Source: Nostoc sp. MG11
Lineage (GTDB): Bacteria > Cyanobacteriota > Cyanobacteriia > Cyanobacteriales > Nostocaceae
Direction: 5' to 3'
Assembly (NCBI RefSeq): GCF_014904695.1
Contig: NZ_JACXXN010000024.1
Coordinates: forward strand, 1 to 64,000
Length of the DNA: 64,000 nucleotides
A program made the position numbers and the translations under genes. Positions 51,354 to 61,396 of this stretch are shown here, piece by piece (the stretch's first letter is position 1; each line of letters opens with the position of its first letter). Below the pieces are notes generated by a model. The model was not told the origin of the DNA. It saw nothing but the letters and a program-made list of their open reading frames with translations, and did no database searches.

Positions 51354-51381
51354 TTAACCTTGACTCTTGACCCTTGACTCA
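51354..51381. repeat. Heptanucleotide STRR (TGACTCT)n
   Basis: TTAACCT, TGACTCT, TGACCCT and TGACTCA stand in tandem, the same array type as at 5319-5346. Confidence 0.8.
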
Positions 51382-51396
51382 GCACTCCCAAACGCA

Positions 51397-51563
51397 CTAA
51401 GGCAAATTTTCCCGCAGTAATGCCCGAAAGCCTGCCTGTTGAAAATGTTCATTAGTAGTTAAGGCTTCAGTAATTCCACTATATTCCATCACAATAAAAG
51501 ATATGCGTTTACTGCTCGTACAAGTATTTATTAATGTTGGTAGACCAGTCAGGTGGCCCCTCT
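51397..51563 (-). pseudogene. PIN-domain (VapC-like) toxin remnant
   Basis: Minus-strand text TCTSSKRISFIVMEYSGITE, ALTTNEHFQQAGFRALLREN, LP-stop matches the C-terminal third of VapC-type PIN ribonucleases (S-F-x-x-M-E-x-x-G-I-x-x-A-L-T-T-x-x-H-F-x-x-A-G-F). The frame is blocked upstream by a TAG and no start or N-terminal acidic residues remain. It is therefore a dead fragment in the 800-bp gap upstream of the fucosyltransferase gene. Confidence 0.7.
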
Positions 51564-52031
51564 AAGCTGAGCGATCGCGCTGTTTGTAAAAATGCGCCAA
51601 TTTTCAGCAAGAATCTTCCAACGCCTTACTGCTGACTCGTCGATTAAATATTTGACTCGTCAAAGGTTTGAAGCCGTGAACTGATACCATTTGAATGGTT
51701 GCTTGGGGTTCATGAACACAATATCAACGGCCAAGCTTATAAGTATCATTTATACTGTTACCAAAACTCTACCTGATTTTTGCAAAATAACCAGTGTTAG
51801 AATGTATCAACGCTCTAGCACTTAAAATTTTTACAGAAATACTATTAGATAATTTTATATATTAATTTATACCAATCTTAACTGGAACTTAAAATTTAAG
51901 TAGTAATTCCGTGCCGAAGTATATTTTTTAACTAAAGAATTAAAGCTTTTGTAAAAAGTTCTTATTTAGGCTTGTTTATTACCTAATTTTTAGATTAACT
52001 ATCATTAGAAATCAAATAAACAGCAAATAGA
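51564..52031. other. AT-rich intergenic leader, no gene seen
   Basis: Composition drops to strongly AT-rich from about 51780 on, matching the following gene and not the preceding ones. No gene or RNA is supported. Confidence 0.5.
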
Positions 52032-53003
52032 ATGACAATAGTGACAATACCAAAATCAACTAAAGATATCGTAAAGGAAGTGCTGAGAAATGTTTATGAC
52101 AAAGTGCGTCCATCCTATTTTTCAATATTTAATTCTAAAAGATTTACTGTAACAATACACAACAATTATAGCGGTTTTTTTGCTCAACTAAATTGGTGTC
52201 TTTATATTTTATCTTTTTGTGAAGACAAAGGTTTAATTCCCGATATTTACTTGACTGGAGAAAACTATTTAGCTCCTGAATTAGGCGAAAATTGGTTTCG
52301 ATACTTTTTTGAAGTTCCTGAATTGAGTGGAGGCAATCTTTATAAGACTTCACATAGCAAATCGATAAGTAATATCACGATTACACATATTTTACAACTA
52401 CTTTTGCCAAGTGAACACTTCGATAAAATGACTGTATTGTATGCATCAAATCTTATGCAAAAATACATGCATATTAACCAATATATGCAGACAAAAGTAG
52501 ATACATACTTCCAAAAATATTTTCAGGGTAAGTTTGTACTGGGGATACACTACAGGGGTACTGATAAAATAGTTGAGTCTCCGAGAGTTTCTTGGGAATA
52601 TGTTAAGAAAGTAGTCAATAATTATCTCAATAAACATCCTAAAGTAGATTGTCTTTTTGTAGCCAGTGATGAAGGTGATTTTATTGATTATATAAAAAAT
52701 GAATTTCAATTTATACCAGTTTTTAATCATGAAGATCAGCTAAAAGCAATTAACAATGAAGCTTTTCATCACATCAATTTAGGTAAAGATAATTTTAAAA
52801 AAGGTGAAGAAGCGCTGATAAATGCTCTGTTACTGTCTCGATGCAACGTATTAATCAGGACAAGTTCATTCTTGTCAGCATGGGCATCCATTTTTAACCC
52901 AGACTTACCAATAATTTTGTTAAACAGTCCAAATAAAAATACACTTTGGTTCCCAGACAAAGAATTGATGTCAAAATCTATGAACCAATATCTTATCGAA
53001 TAG
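52032..53003 (+). CDS. NodZ/FUT8-like fucosyltransferase (GT23-like)
   Basis: The 323-residue protein contains VLGIHYRGTDKIVESPRVSW (about residues 166-185) with the H-x-R-x-T-D motif of alpha-1,6/alpha-1,2-type fucosyltransferases. It also has CLFVASDEGDFIDYI and the end GEEALINALLLSRCNVLIRT, SSFLSAWASIFNP. These elements fit the NodZ/FUT8/PoFUT fold, in which GDP-fucose is used to decorate a glycan or lipid. There is no membrane segment. Codon use and base composition are distinctly AT-rich relative to the window, which suggests acquisition. The acceptor is unknown. Confidence 0.78.
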   Translation: MTIVTIPKSTKDIVKEVLRNVYDKVRPSYFSIFNSKRFTVTIHNNYSGFFAQLNWCLYILSFCEDKGLIPDIYLTGENYLAPELGENWFRYFFEVPELSGGNLYKTSHSKSISNITITHILQLLLPSEHFDKMTVLYASNLMQKYMHINQYMQTKVDTYFQKYFQGKFVLGIHYRGTDKIVESPRVSWEYVKKVVNNYLNKHPKVDCLFVASDEGDFIDYIKNEFQFIPVFNHEDQLKAINNEAFHHINLGKDNFKKGEEALINALLLSRCNVLIRTSSFLSAWASIFNPDLPIILLNSPNKNTLWFPDKELMSKSMNQYLIE

Positions 53004-53228
53004 CACGAAGTTAAGGTGATTTTGTTAGGGCTGCGTGTGGGGTGTAAGGGGAACCCGTAACACAGATAGCCTTATTTGATAAAGTTTTGCAGCAGCCAAT
53101 GCTGCGTACCTTTCTTGCGATGTCGCGGCTCGCCAGATTCTTGGCTACACTTTTTCTAAAAAGGCATATTCGCCAAGTGGGGGCAGATATGGCTGTGCAG
53201 GCATTTGTTATACGGCGGCTTAACCGAT

Positions 53229-53762
53229 TCAATCTATGGTACGGCTCATGACATAAAGCTCATGCGTTTTAACTCCAAATTGTCTCGGTGGTGTTTTGCG
53301 GATCACTTCAAATCCCATTTTTTCCCAAAACCATAATCCTTGCTCATTTGCTTCAATCACAGACAAAGATACTTGCTTCACTCCGTGTGTCGATACCCAA
53401 CGCTCAAATCCTTTATAAAACTGTGAACCTAAGCCTTTACCTCGCTGTTCAGGAGCAAGCATCATCAGCCCTAGCCACCAAGTTTTATTATCAGGATAGT
53501 GACGGATCGATTCAATCATGCCTAATAAAACATTGCGTGAGTCAAATAAACCAAAGATGTACTTGTCTTGTGTAGTTTTATTCTCCGGAACAGCGTCAAA
53601 TTCATCGCGGGCAGCAGTTGGTGAAGGGGGTTCGCCATCGGTGAGGAGAGCAAACTCTTTACATTGCTCATAAAGGATCTGAAGTATTGCTGCATTTTCT
53701 CTCACTAAATGCTTTACTGAGTAACCGGAAAGCTCTAGCGAGACGCTTGTTGAATCATTCAT
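53229..53762 (-). CDS. GNAT N-acetyltransferase
   Basis: The 177-residue protein has GNAT motifs: YIFGLFDSRNVLLGMIESIR (strand 3-4), WLGLMMLAPEQRGKGLGSQF with the acetyl-CoA loop Q-R-G-K-G-L-G, and LSVIEANEQGLWFWEKMGFE for the tail. It transfers an acetyl group from acetyl-CoA to an amine substrate that cannot be read. The length is normal. Its C-terminus lies 225 bp from the fucosyltransferase gene on the opposite strand. The gap between them reads as degraded sequence (53004-53228) in which I find no gene. Confidence 0.88.
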   Translation of the reverse strand: MNDSTSVSLELSGYSVKHLVRENAAILQILYEQCKEFALLTDGEPPSPTAARDEFDAVPENKTTQDKYIFGLFDSRNVLLGMIESIRHYPDNKTWWLGLMMLAPEQRGKGLGSQFYKGFERWVSTHGVKQVSLSVIEANEQGLWFWEKMGFEVIRKTPPRQFGVKTHELYVMSRTID

Positions 53763-54153
53763 ATACTATAAATATTAATCTTATGTAAAAAATAGGGGTA
53801 AGTCTAAATATCACCTGTTATTGCAGTTTACAATAATACGAACTGTACCGCATCATGCTTGTTTTTTAAGTAAGAAAGCCAATGCGGTGCAAGTAAGTTG
53901 AGAGGTCGCACCTTGCTATAACCTTTATAAGTATGTTGCTTCCTTGCAAGTCAGAAATTTTATTGCTTACTTTTTCTTCTTACTTGCACTCAATTCCATA
54001 AGTAATTTAATGAGTATTACTTGATGGGCATTAATTAAAAACTATGTTAAGCGATCGCCTACTTACCCCATGCCATAAGTCCGATTTTCAAAACAGTTCT
54101 AGTGAATAGTTATTAGTTATCTGCGTTCACTGATAACTAATAACTGTTTGAAA
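53763..54153. other. Intergenic region with a short hairpin
   Basis: The 391-bp gap has no gene. Near 54105-54145 GTTATTAGTTATC and GATAACTAATAAC pair around TGCGTTCACT, a strong hairpin next to the end of the nucleotidyltransferase fusion gene that probably terminates it. Confidence 0.6.
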
Positions 54154-56682
54154 TTACACTTCAGCGGGGAGATATTCTTGTTGCCTCTCCACAAATGTTT
54201 GAACACGGGCGCGGTAATCTCTGACGGTATCATCTACCCAATCGCGATCGTTGCTATTTGCATACAAGTGTACCAGTGGTTCGCTGGCATCTGGTAGAAC
54301 TAACAACCAACTGTCATCGTAGGGCTGGCAAATTTTCACCCCATCGATTAATTCTAGGTTTTGGGCTGGGTGAGTTTCGACTAAGTAACGCATGAGTGCG
54401 CCTTTAGCTGTCCAGGGGCAACGTACTGTATAACTTTTGTGAATTACACGAGGCAATTCTGAGCGGACAGTAGCGAGCGAGCGCTCTTGAATGGTCAGCA
54501 TCTCAATCAGTTTAGCAATGCAGAACATGGAATCAAATCCCGGATGCAGTTGCGGGAAAATAAAACCAACATCTCCACTACCTCCTACCACCACATTCGG
54601 ATTTTTCTGACAAGCTTCCATCAATGCTGCGGGATTAGCCTTAGTACGAATCACCTTACCATCGTGGCGACGGGCGACTTGTTCCACGCCACTAGAAGCA
54701 TGAACTGGCACAACTACTGTGCCTCTGGGGTGAGCTGTTAACATCATGTCCACCATTAGCGCTGTTAACATTTCCCCACGAATCAGGCTTCCCGATTCAT
54801 CAACTAAAATCAGTTGTTCCCCATTCGCCGTTACCTGAACGCCGAAGTTAGCTTTCAACGCCTCGACCACATGACCCAACTGAGTCAGCAGTGTTTCGCG
54901 GTCGGTTGTGGTTACAGCATTTTTATTAAGGCTGGCATTTAGCACCACCGCATCAGCGCCAAATTTATCTAACATTTGGGGTAACACTGCGCCAGATACG
55001 GCATAAACATAGTCAATTACCACTTTTGCCCGACTATTACAAAGAGTGGCAACATGCAACAGCTTCTCAAACGCAGTACAGTAACGGTCAATGACTTGGC
55101 TAGGGTATGATACATCGCCAATTTCATGAATTAGCGCCCGCCGCATATCTTCCTTAAAGTAAGCCCCCTCAATTTTCTTTTCTAGAGCTTTGGAGATATT
55201 AATACCCTTGGCATCCATAAATTCAACGAGAATGTAGTCAGGGCGATCGGGGTGTACCCGTACATGGATACCGCCATTAACCGACATTGTGGGTATAACT
55301 GTACGAGCTATGGGGATGGCTGTAGCATCGAGGTTTTGAATGTCAACACCTACTGACATCAAACCAGCAATTAGCGATCGCGTCACCATGCGAGAAATAT
55401 TACGCTGATCACGGGAAACCGTTACTTTAGAGCCAGGTTTTAAAGTCGAACCGTAAGCAGCTCCCAACTTGACGGCAAATTCTGGGGTGATGTCGATATT
55501 AGCTAATCCTTGCACACCACGTTGCCCAAATAAATTTCGTTGAGCGATGTTACCCCAAATCAAGTTAATGTTTAAAATCGCACCTGACTCGATTTTCTTA
55601 CTAGGCCAAACACGCACACCAGGGCTAATTTGGGCTTCTTCTCCCACCGTAGAAAGCGAACCTACTACAGCAGCTTCTAATACCTGAGCGCGACGGTCTA
55701 CACGAGTCCCACGAGAAATCACACAGGCGCTCAGTTGTGCTTCATCTCCAATAATTGCCCCATTCCACACAATTGGACGCTTAAGATTGGCATCAGCGCC
55801 AATGGTGACATTATCGCCAATGATAGTTCCGTCTTCAATCTGTACTCTTGCTCCGATGCGGCAATTGTCGCCAATCACTGCTGGAGTTTCAATAATTGCC
55901 GTTGGATCAATAAAGGTATTTTGACCCACCCACAACCCGGCTGAAACTTCTTTGTAGGCAAAATCAAGTTGTACCTTACGAGCTAATGCATCATACTGAG
56001 CTTCACGATAAGCATCTAAATGACCAACATCGCACCAGTAACCTTCAGCAATGTAACCATACATTGGCTCATCTTTGGCAAGAAGCAAGGGAAATAAGTC
56101 TTTAGAAAAGTCAGATTCAGTGTTTGCTGGCAGATATTCCAAAACTTCTGGTTCAAGAATATAAGTGCCAGTGTTGACTGTATCGGAAAAAATTTCACTA
56201 GTAGAGGGTTTTTCTAAAAATCGGCGAATTCGGCTTTGCTCATCGGTAATCACCACCCCAAACTCAATTGGGTTAGGAACTCTAGTTAAAATCAAAGTTG
56301 CTTTTGACTGCTTTTGTTTGTGAAATTCAATTGCCGCTGTGAGGTCAAAATCTGTTATACTATCGCCGCTAATCACTAAAAAGGTTTCATCAAGAAGTTC
56401 GGCAATATTCTTCACACAGCCTGCTGTACCAAGGGGCTGGTCTTCTTCTACAGCGTAGGTCATCTGTACGCCAAAATCACCACCATCTTGGAAGTAGTCT
56501 CGCAGGACATCAGGTAAATAATGTAATGTCGCAATTACTTCTGTAATTTGATGTCGTTTGAGAAGATTGATAATGTGTTCGGCAATTGGTCGATTTAAGA
56601 TAGGCACCATCGGTTTAGGCAGGTCGCAAGTTAACGGGCGAAGCCGCGTTCCCGAACCGCCTGCCATCAGTACTGCACGCAT
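54154..56682 (-). CDS. Sugar-1-phosphate nucleotidyltransferase / phosphomannomutase-like fusion
   Basis: The 842-residue protein has three parts. Residues 1-230 are an NTP-transferase ([42 protein letters not shown]). Residues 250-385 form hexapeptide-repeat beta-helix turns ([20 protein letters not shown]). Residues 390-842 are a phosphohexomutase-like domain. Family text calls it mannose-1-phosphate guanylyltransferase/phosphomannomutase. The mutase part lacks the phosphoserine loop TASHNP: it reads [14 protein letters not shown] (about 468-481). Its metal loop is VDESGSLI instead of DGDGDR, and the sugar loop is GGSGDVGF. It is therefore probably a nucleotidyltransferase with a non-catalytic or altered mutase domain for envelope polysaccharide synthesis. 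Confidence 0.88.
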   Translation of the reverse strand: MRAVLMAGGSGTRLRPLTCDLPKPMVPILNRPIAEHIINLLKRHQITEVIATLHYLPDVLRDYFQDGGDFGVQMTYAVEEDQPLGTAGCVKNIAELLDETFLVISGDSITDFDLTAAIEFHKQKQSKATLILTRVPNPIEFGVVITDEQSRIRRFLEKPSTSEIFSDTVNTGTYILEPEVLEYLPANTESDFSKDLFPLLLAKDEPMYGYIAEGYWCDVGHLDAYREAQYDALARKVQLDFAYKEVSAGLWVGQNTFIDPTAIIETPAVIGDNCRIGARVQIEDGTIIGDNVTIGADANLKRPIVWNGAIIGDEAQLSACVISRGTRVDRRAQVLEAAVVGSLSTVGEEAQISPGVRVWPSKKIESGAILNINLIWGNIAQRNLFGQRGVQGLANIDITPEFAVKLGAAYGSTLKPGSKVTVSRDQRNISRMVTRSLIAGLMSVGVDIQNLDATAIPIARTVIPTMSVNGGIHVRVHPDRPDYILVEFMDAKGINISKALEKKIEGAYFKEDMRRALIHEIGDVSYPSQVIDRYCTAFEKLLHVATLCNSRAKVVIDYVYAVSGAVLPQMLDKFGADAVVLNASLNKNAVTTTDRETLLTQLGHVVEALKANFGVQVTANGEQLILVDESGSLIRGEMLTALMVDMMLTAHPRGTVVVPVHASSGVEQVARRHDGKVIRTKANPAALMEACQKNPNVVVGGSGDVGFIFPQLHPGFDSMFCIAKLIEMLTIQERSLATVRSELPRVIHKSYTVRCPWTAKGALMRYLVETHPAQNLELIDGVKICQPYDDSWLLVLPDASEPLVHLYANSNDRDWVDDTVRDYRARVQTFVERQQEYLPAEV

Positions 56683-56743
56683 AAATCCTCCTTAACTATT
56701 TGCAGCATTCCCTGCGTCAAGACCCGTAAGACACGTTTCTTTG

Positions 56744-56947
56744 TTCGGCGTTACTGAATCAAAGTATGATTTGTCTTTCTGTTCGCGCAGCGTTCCCACA
56801 GGGTGCTTAACAAAGTGAACAGTTCGCGTTGCGTTCCGCAGGAAAGAATCTCATCAGATGCTCCGTTCCGCTTCTCTACGAGAGGCTGCGCCAACGTTGC
56901 ACTTAGCATGACAAATTTCATTTCACACCCCAATTCAGTAACGGCCG
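56744..56947. mobile_element. Putative 204-bp MITE-like element
   Basis: The arms TTCGGCGTTACTGAATC (56744-56760) and AATTCAGTAACGGCCG (56932-56947) are inverted over about 12-15 bp. They enclose small palindromes (GTTCGCGCAGCG, GTTCGCGTTGCGTTCCGC, CTCTACGAGAGG) but no credible gene. A short frame of 60 codons is read from it. A miniature transposable element or composite interspersed repeat is the likely explanation. Confidence 0.5.
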
Positions 56948-57609
56948 TTCTTCTTTCTTTAGTCTCCTATGGATCTTGATATTTGAGGAACTTCCGCAAG
57001 ATGCATCTGATGAGGAATAAGTATATCTACTTGTCAAATTCACCTATTTATCCAGATGAAATCAAAAAAGGGAATTGCTTTTGAGTAAAGAATATTTCTA
57101 GTACTCAGGAATTACTTACTGTAGCTCTCAGAAACATTGAAGCCAACGTAGATAATCTTAAACATCAAATTTTTCTTTATTGGCATTTTATTTTTCTATC
57201 GCCCATAATCATCAAGTTAGAGTAGTTTGATTCAAAAGATCTGCTATATCTTTATTTTCTAGCAAGTAATCGGGAAAAAATAGGGAAGACTGGGAGAAAG
57301 TAGTTTTGTGTCTTAGTAAGAGGTGTTTTTATCACATTAATTGCCAGACTACCAAAGATAAGATTGCGTTCTTTTTACTGAGTATTTAATTTTGCTCAAA
57401 CAAAAGGTTATACACTCAGTTGACGTGGAATTTTTGAATGCCCATAAGACTGAATGCTACGTGTTTTCAGCCGTCAGTTTACACTTAAGACACTATTGAG
57501 CAATACAAGATGTGGTTTCAAAATAGTGGACAAATTGAATCTTTACTGTAGAATCAAAACCAACTTCAAACCTTGACAATTATGTATTTATTTTTTTGGA
57601 GGTAGGTTT
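56948..57609. other. Intergenic leader of murA
   Basis: No gene is seen in this AT-rich region. A strong GGAGG at 57598-57602 stands at its end and supports a translation start near 57610 rather than 57670. Confidence 0.5.
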
Positions 57610-58989
57610 ATTAATCCTTCTAGCAGCTTACCAGATGCCAAATTTACTCCAGAAGCAGACTCCTCAGTCTTGCAAATTTGGGGTGGGCATCCTTTGCGAG
57701 GTCACGTAAAAATTAGTGGAGCAAAAAATTCAGCACTGGTGATCATGGCTGGAACTTTGCTATGTTCAGGAGATTGTCGCATCCGCAATGTTCCCTTATT
57801 AGCTGATGTAGATCGGATGGGGCAGGTTTTATCAGCTTTGGGTATTCGCTTAACACGACACGGCGATATCTTAGATATTAATGCCAGCGAAATTACAACA
57901 TCAAAAGCTCCCTACGAACTAGTCACCCAATTGCGGGCAAGTTTTTTCGCCATTGGGCCGATTCTTGCACGATTAGGAGTAGCGCAGATGCCTTTACCAG
58001 GCGGTTGTGCAATTGGGGCCAGACCAGTTGATTTGCATGTCCGGGGGCTGCAAGCAATGGGAGCCGAAGTCCAGATTGAACATGGTATTTGTAATGCCTA
58101 TGTTCCTGGTAGCAGTGGCAGGTTAAAAGGAGCCAAGATTTATCTGGACACTCCCAGCGTGGGAGCTACAGAGACTTTGATGATGGCGGCTACTTTAGCA
58201 GATGGCGAAACGATCATCGAAAATGCCGCACGGGAACCAGAGGTAGTAGATCTGGCGAATTTCTGTAATGCGATGGGAGCGAAGATTCAGGGTGCAGGGA
58301 CAAGTACGATTACAATTGTTGGCGTCCCCAAGTTGCATTCTGTAGAGTACACAATTATTCCTGATCGCATTGAAATCGGAACCTTTTTGGTTGCTGGTGC
58401 TATCACTCGCTCAGAACTTACCCTTTCGCCAGTGCTACCAGATCATTTGATTCCCGTAATTGCCAAGCTGCGGGAAATTGGAGTGACAATACTTGAGGAA
58501 TCGCCTAACTGTTTACGCATTTTACCTGCGGAAACTTTCAAGGCAACCGACATTGAAACCTTGCCCCATCCAGGCTTTCCCACAGATATGCAAGCGCCAT
58601 TTATGGCTTTGCTGACATTAGCGGAAGGTGACAGCCTAATTAACGAATCTGTATTTGAAAACCGCTTGCGTCATGCCTCAGAGTTAAATCGTTTAGGGGC
58701 AGATATTCGCGTCAAAGGCAATGCGGCCTTTGTTCGAGGAGTGCCGATGTTATCTGGTGCGCCAGTATTAGGCACAGACTTACGGGCATCAGCAGCGTTA
58801 GTCTTAGCAGGACTAGCAGCCGAAGGACAAACCACAATTCAGGGATTGCACCACCTTGATCGCGGCTATGATCGATTCGATATGAAGTTGCAGCACTTGG
58901 GAGCTAGAATCTTACGCGTGGGAGATGTACCAGCTGATGCAGAATTAGCTGCCAGTAGCAGTACTCCCCCAGCATCGATTTCGACTTAG
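57610..58989 (+). CDS. murA: UDP-N-acetylglucosamine 1-carboxyvinyltransferase
   Basis: MurA transfers enolpyruvate from PEP to UDP-GlcNAc, the first committed step of peptidoglycan synthesis. Motifs are complete: [18 protein letters not shown] (Lys of the active site), [14 protein letters not shown] with the reactive Cys, [28 protein letters not shown] and [11 protein letters not shown]. The Shine-Dalgarno GGAGG at 57598-57602 points to an ATT codon at 57610 (ATT AAT CCT TCT, INPSSS). No ATG, GTG or TTG lies in frame between the upstream stop at 57574 and 57670, where a TTG without a Shine-Dalgarno begins MQIWGGHPL. The coordinates given use the ATT start. Confidence 0.93.
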   Translation: MNPSSSLPDAKFTPEADSSVLQIWGGHPLRGHVKISGAKNSALVIMAGTLLCSGDCRIRNVPLLADVDRMGQVLSALGIRLTRHGDILDINASEITTSKAPYELVTQLRASFFAIGPILARLGVAQMPLPGGCAIGARPVDLHVRGLQAMGAEVQIEHGICNAYVPGSSGRLKGAKIYLDTPSVGATETLMMAATLADGETIIENAAREPEVVDLANFCNAMGAKIQGAGTSTITIVGVPKLHSVEYTIIPDRIEIGTFLVAGAITRSELTLSPVLPDHLIPVIAKLREIGVTILEESPNCLRILPAETFKATDIETLPHPGFPTDMQAPFMALLTLAEGDSLINESVFENRLRHASELNRLGADIRVKGNAAFVRGVPMLSGAPVLGTDLRASAALVLAGLAAEGQTTIQGLHHLDRGYDRFDMKLQHLGARILRVGDVPADAELAASSSTPPASIST

Positions 58990-59098
58990 TAGTTAGGTGG
59001 GCAATGCCCACCCTACTTAAATCGCTATACTAGCTGTGGGAAGCTGTTTAGATAAACAGCCAGATTCCACAGTTGCGTTTTTTATAGCTTGCTGCACC

Positions 59099-59974
59099 AT
59101 GTCCTTTTTTAAAACTCCGCTGATTGGTTTAAAAGCTGACTCATTTCGTCACCCATTAGATCTGGAAGCTACCAAAACTCTCAAGCAGATACCAGGCATA
59201 GACATGATGGTACGAAACTGGCTTGGGCCAATGGCAGAGCAGGTTTTTTATGTGGAAAATATTGCCTCTAGCATTTTGGTAGGTGAAAAACAACTGCCGG
59301 ATTTACACAAGCTGTTGTTAGACGCCTGTAAAATCCTGGATATAGAGCCTCCCCAGTTATACGTTCGGCAACATCCGGCTCCCAACGCCTATACTTTTGC
59401 TGTTAGGGGTAAGCAACCTTTTATTGTGCTGCACACCTCGTTGATTGATATTCTGACACCAGAAGAAATACAGGCAGTAATTGCCCATGAATTGGGGCAT
59501 CTCAAATGTGACCACAGCGTTTACTTGACGCCTGTAAATTTATTAATATTAGCGGCAGCAGTTGTCCCCAATGTCGGAACCTTCTTGGCTCAAGCGATAC
59601 AGGCACAACTTTTAGAATGGGTACGCTGTGCTGAGTTTACCTGCGATCGCGCCGCTTTGTTAGCAACCCAAGACCCTAAAGTTGTCATGTCAGTATTGAT
59701 GAAGTTGGCTGGTGGTTCCCCAATCTTGGCTCCACAGCTTAATCTCGATGCTTTTGTTGACCAAGCTCGTGCTTACGATGATATCAGTAAGACTGAACTA
59801 GGTGAAATGGTCAAAGCCGCCCGCACAGCCCAATTAACCCATCCAGTACCAGTACTGCGAGCACGAGAAATTGACCGCTGGGCAAGTAGCACAGAGTATC
59901 AATCTTTATTGCAAGGTCAAGGAACAAAGTATACAGATGAAATCTCACCCAAGGGCGGGTGGCGCAACTGGTAA
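59099..59974 (+). CDS. M48 family zinc metallopeptidase
   Basis: ATG 59099 (MSFFKTPLI) is preferred over an upstream frame from 59036. The 291-residue protein has the zinc motif HELGH in IQAVIAHELGHLKCDHS (about residues 137-153) and a following third ligand in EWVRCAEFTCDRAALLA. One or two hydrophobic helices lie between (VNLLILAAAVVPNVGTFLAQ), so it is probably membrane-associated. It resembles HtpX/Ste24-like M48 peptidases that act in membrane-protein quality control, though it lacks the full N-terminal helices of HtpX. It is 109 bp after murA and may be co-transcribed. Confidence 0.88.
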   Translation: MSFFKTPLIGLKADSFRHPLDLEATKTLKQIPGIDMMVRNWLGPMAEQVFYVENIASSILVGEKQLPDLHKLLLDACKILDIEPPQLYVRQHPAPNAYTFAVRGKQPFIVLHTSLIDILTPEEIQAVIAHELGHLKCDHSVYLTPVNLLILAAAVVPNVGTFLAQAIQAQLLEWVRCAEFTCDRAALLATQDPKVVMSVLMKLAGGSPILAPQLNLDAFVDQARAYDDISKTELGEMVKAARTAQLTHPVPVLRAREIDRWASSTEYQSLLQGQGTKYTDEISPKGGWRNW

Positions 59975-59989
59975 GCTCACTAAAACTTT

Positions 59990-60120
59990 ATCTGTACGAT
60001 TAAACTTTGTGTCTTTGTGAACCAGCGCTCTCCGGCGGGTTTCCCAACCTAGGCTACTGGTGAACCCGGAGAGTGGTTAATTAATTATCACCACAGAGGC
60101 ACTAGGGCACAAAGAATATT
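59990..60120. repeat. Interspersed repeat after the M48 gene
   Basis: CCAGCGCTCTCCGGCGGGTT with CCGGAGAGTGG and GTTTCCCAACCTAGG (compare TTTCCCGACCTAGG near 19350) form an imperfect inverted element. TTTGTGTCTTTGTG...CACAAAG frames it. No gene. Confidence 0.6.
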
Positions 60121-60173
60121 AAAAGTTGAACGCTATACCTTGCAGGGCTGGTGATGTGAAAATAACAAGGGAT

Positions 60174-61331
60174 TTAGCCTGTAGGCTGATCTGAAGCGTA
60201 TTGGGACAACAGTTGAGCAATTTGCTGATTAATAGTTGTCACATCAAAACGCTGACTAGCGATCGCCTGAGCATTATGAGCTATAGTTGCAGTTGTTTGT
60301 GCCTCCTGAAGACAGGTGGTAATCACTTGTGCAAGTTCCTGGGGTTTTCCTGGCGTCACTAGAAAACCATTGATCCCATGTTCTACTAACTCTATTGCAC
60401 CCCCAGCTTTTGCTGCTACCACAGGGCGTCCGCATAGCATTGCCTCAACAATCACTCTACCAAATGGTTCTGGGGAAGTGGAGGTATGTGCTACCACTTC
60501 ACAAGCAGCCATTAACTGGGGAATATCTGAACGAAATCCTAAAAATTTAACACGGTTTTCTAACCCCATTTCAGCAACTTGTTGATGTAACTGTTGCACA
60601 TAATCTTGTTCGCCAAATAGTGCATCACCAACTAAAAGTGCTGTCACCTGTGGCGGACACTCAGCAAGCGCAGTAATTAAAATATGCTGCCCTTTCCAAG
60701 GTGCAAGACGGCTAAAGTGTCCGACTACAAATTGCCCTTCTAGTCCTAACTTTTGTTTTAATTGCTTAATATCAGATTCGCTAGTTTGATAGATTTTTGG
60801 TTCAAAGCCGTTATAAACAACTTTGATAATATCTGGGTTACCTCCCGCTTGCACAAAGGCTGTTTTACTAGCTTGAGAATTGGCAATTACTAATGATGCC
60901 AAACGATTAGCAAGGTTTATCGCAATACGAAGGTTTGTTTGGCTGAAATGTTCTTGAGAAAGAATATCGTGCAAATGATAGACCAGAGGGCGACGGCTGA
61001 ATAAACTAGCTAATGCCCCAACAACTAATGCTTTTTGGGTGTTTGCATAAATTAAATCGTATTCACTAGCTCTTTTGACTACTTTAGTAATCAGCGGGAT
61101 AATTTGTCCCAGACTTTTTAATCCTTGAGTCAAACTGCTTTCTTTGCGAACTTGAATTGTTTGCGTAGCGAGAACTTCTACCGGGATACTATTTTGCTGT
61201 AGTAAATTTTTAAATGATCCATCTGCAAATAGTCCTACAAGAGCGCGATCGCGATATGGTTTAGCAATATCTATTAAACATAATTCTGCACCACCTGGTT
61301 TACCACTTTGGTCTAAAAAAAGAATTTTCAT
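60174..61331 (-). CDS. Family GT4 glycosyltransferase
   Basis: The 385-residue protein has the GT-B fold outline of GT4: N-terminal KILFLDQSGKPGGAELCLID (acceptor side), LVIANSQASKTAFVQAGGNP, VVYNGFEPKIY, then VGHFSRLAPWKGQHILITAL, VKFLGFRSDIPQLMAACEVV and the donor-binding E-x7-E in EPFGRVIVEAMLCGRPVVAA. It transfers a sugar from an activated nucleotide donor to a cytoplasmic acceptor, typically in polysaccharide or glycolipid synthesis. It has no signal peptide. The next gene, 65 bp upstream on the same strand, is another GT4, so the pair likely works on one glycan. Confidence 0.92.
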   Translation of the reverse strand: MKILFLDQSGKPGGAELCLIDIAKPYRDRALVGLFADGSFKNLLQQNSIPVEVLATQTIQVRKESSLTQGLKSLGQIIPLITKVVKRASEYDLIYANTQKALVVGALASLFSRRPLVYHLHDILSQEHFSQTNLRIAINLANRLASLVIANSQASKTAFVQAGGNPDIIKVVYNGFEPKIYQTSESDIKQLKQKLGLEGQFVVGHFSRLAPWKGQHILITALAECPPQVTALLVGDALFGEQDYVQQLHQQVAEMGLENRVKFLGFRSDIPQLMAACEVVAHTSTSPEPFGRVIVEAMLCGRPVVAAKAGGAIELVEHGINGFLVTPGKPQELAQVITTCLQEAQTTATIAHNAQAIASQRFDVTTINQQIAQLLSQYASDQPTG

Positions 61332-61396
61332 ATAATCTCCTTGTAATACCCCATCCTCGAATTTCTGTCTATAAAGAGTAGTTAAATTAAATTTCT

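Noticed and set aside
53011-53232. Minus-strand 73-codon frame
   Set aside because: Basic, low-complexity sequence with no ribosome-binding site; it overlaps the region of degraded DNA before the GNAT gene.
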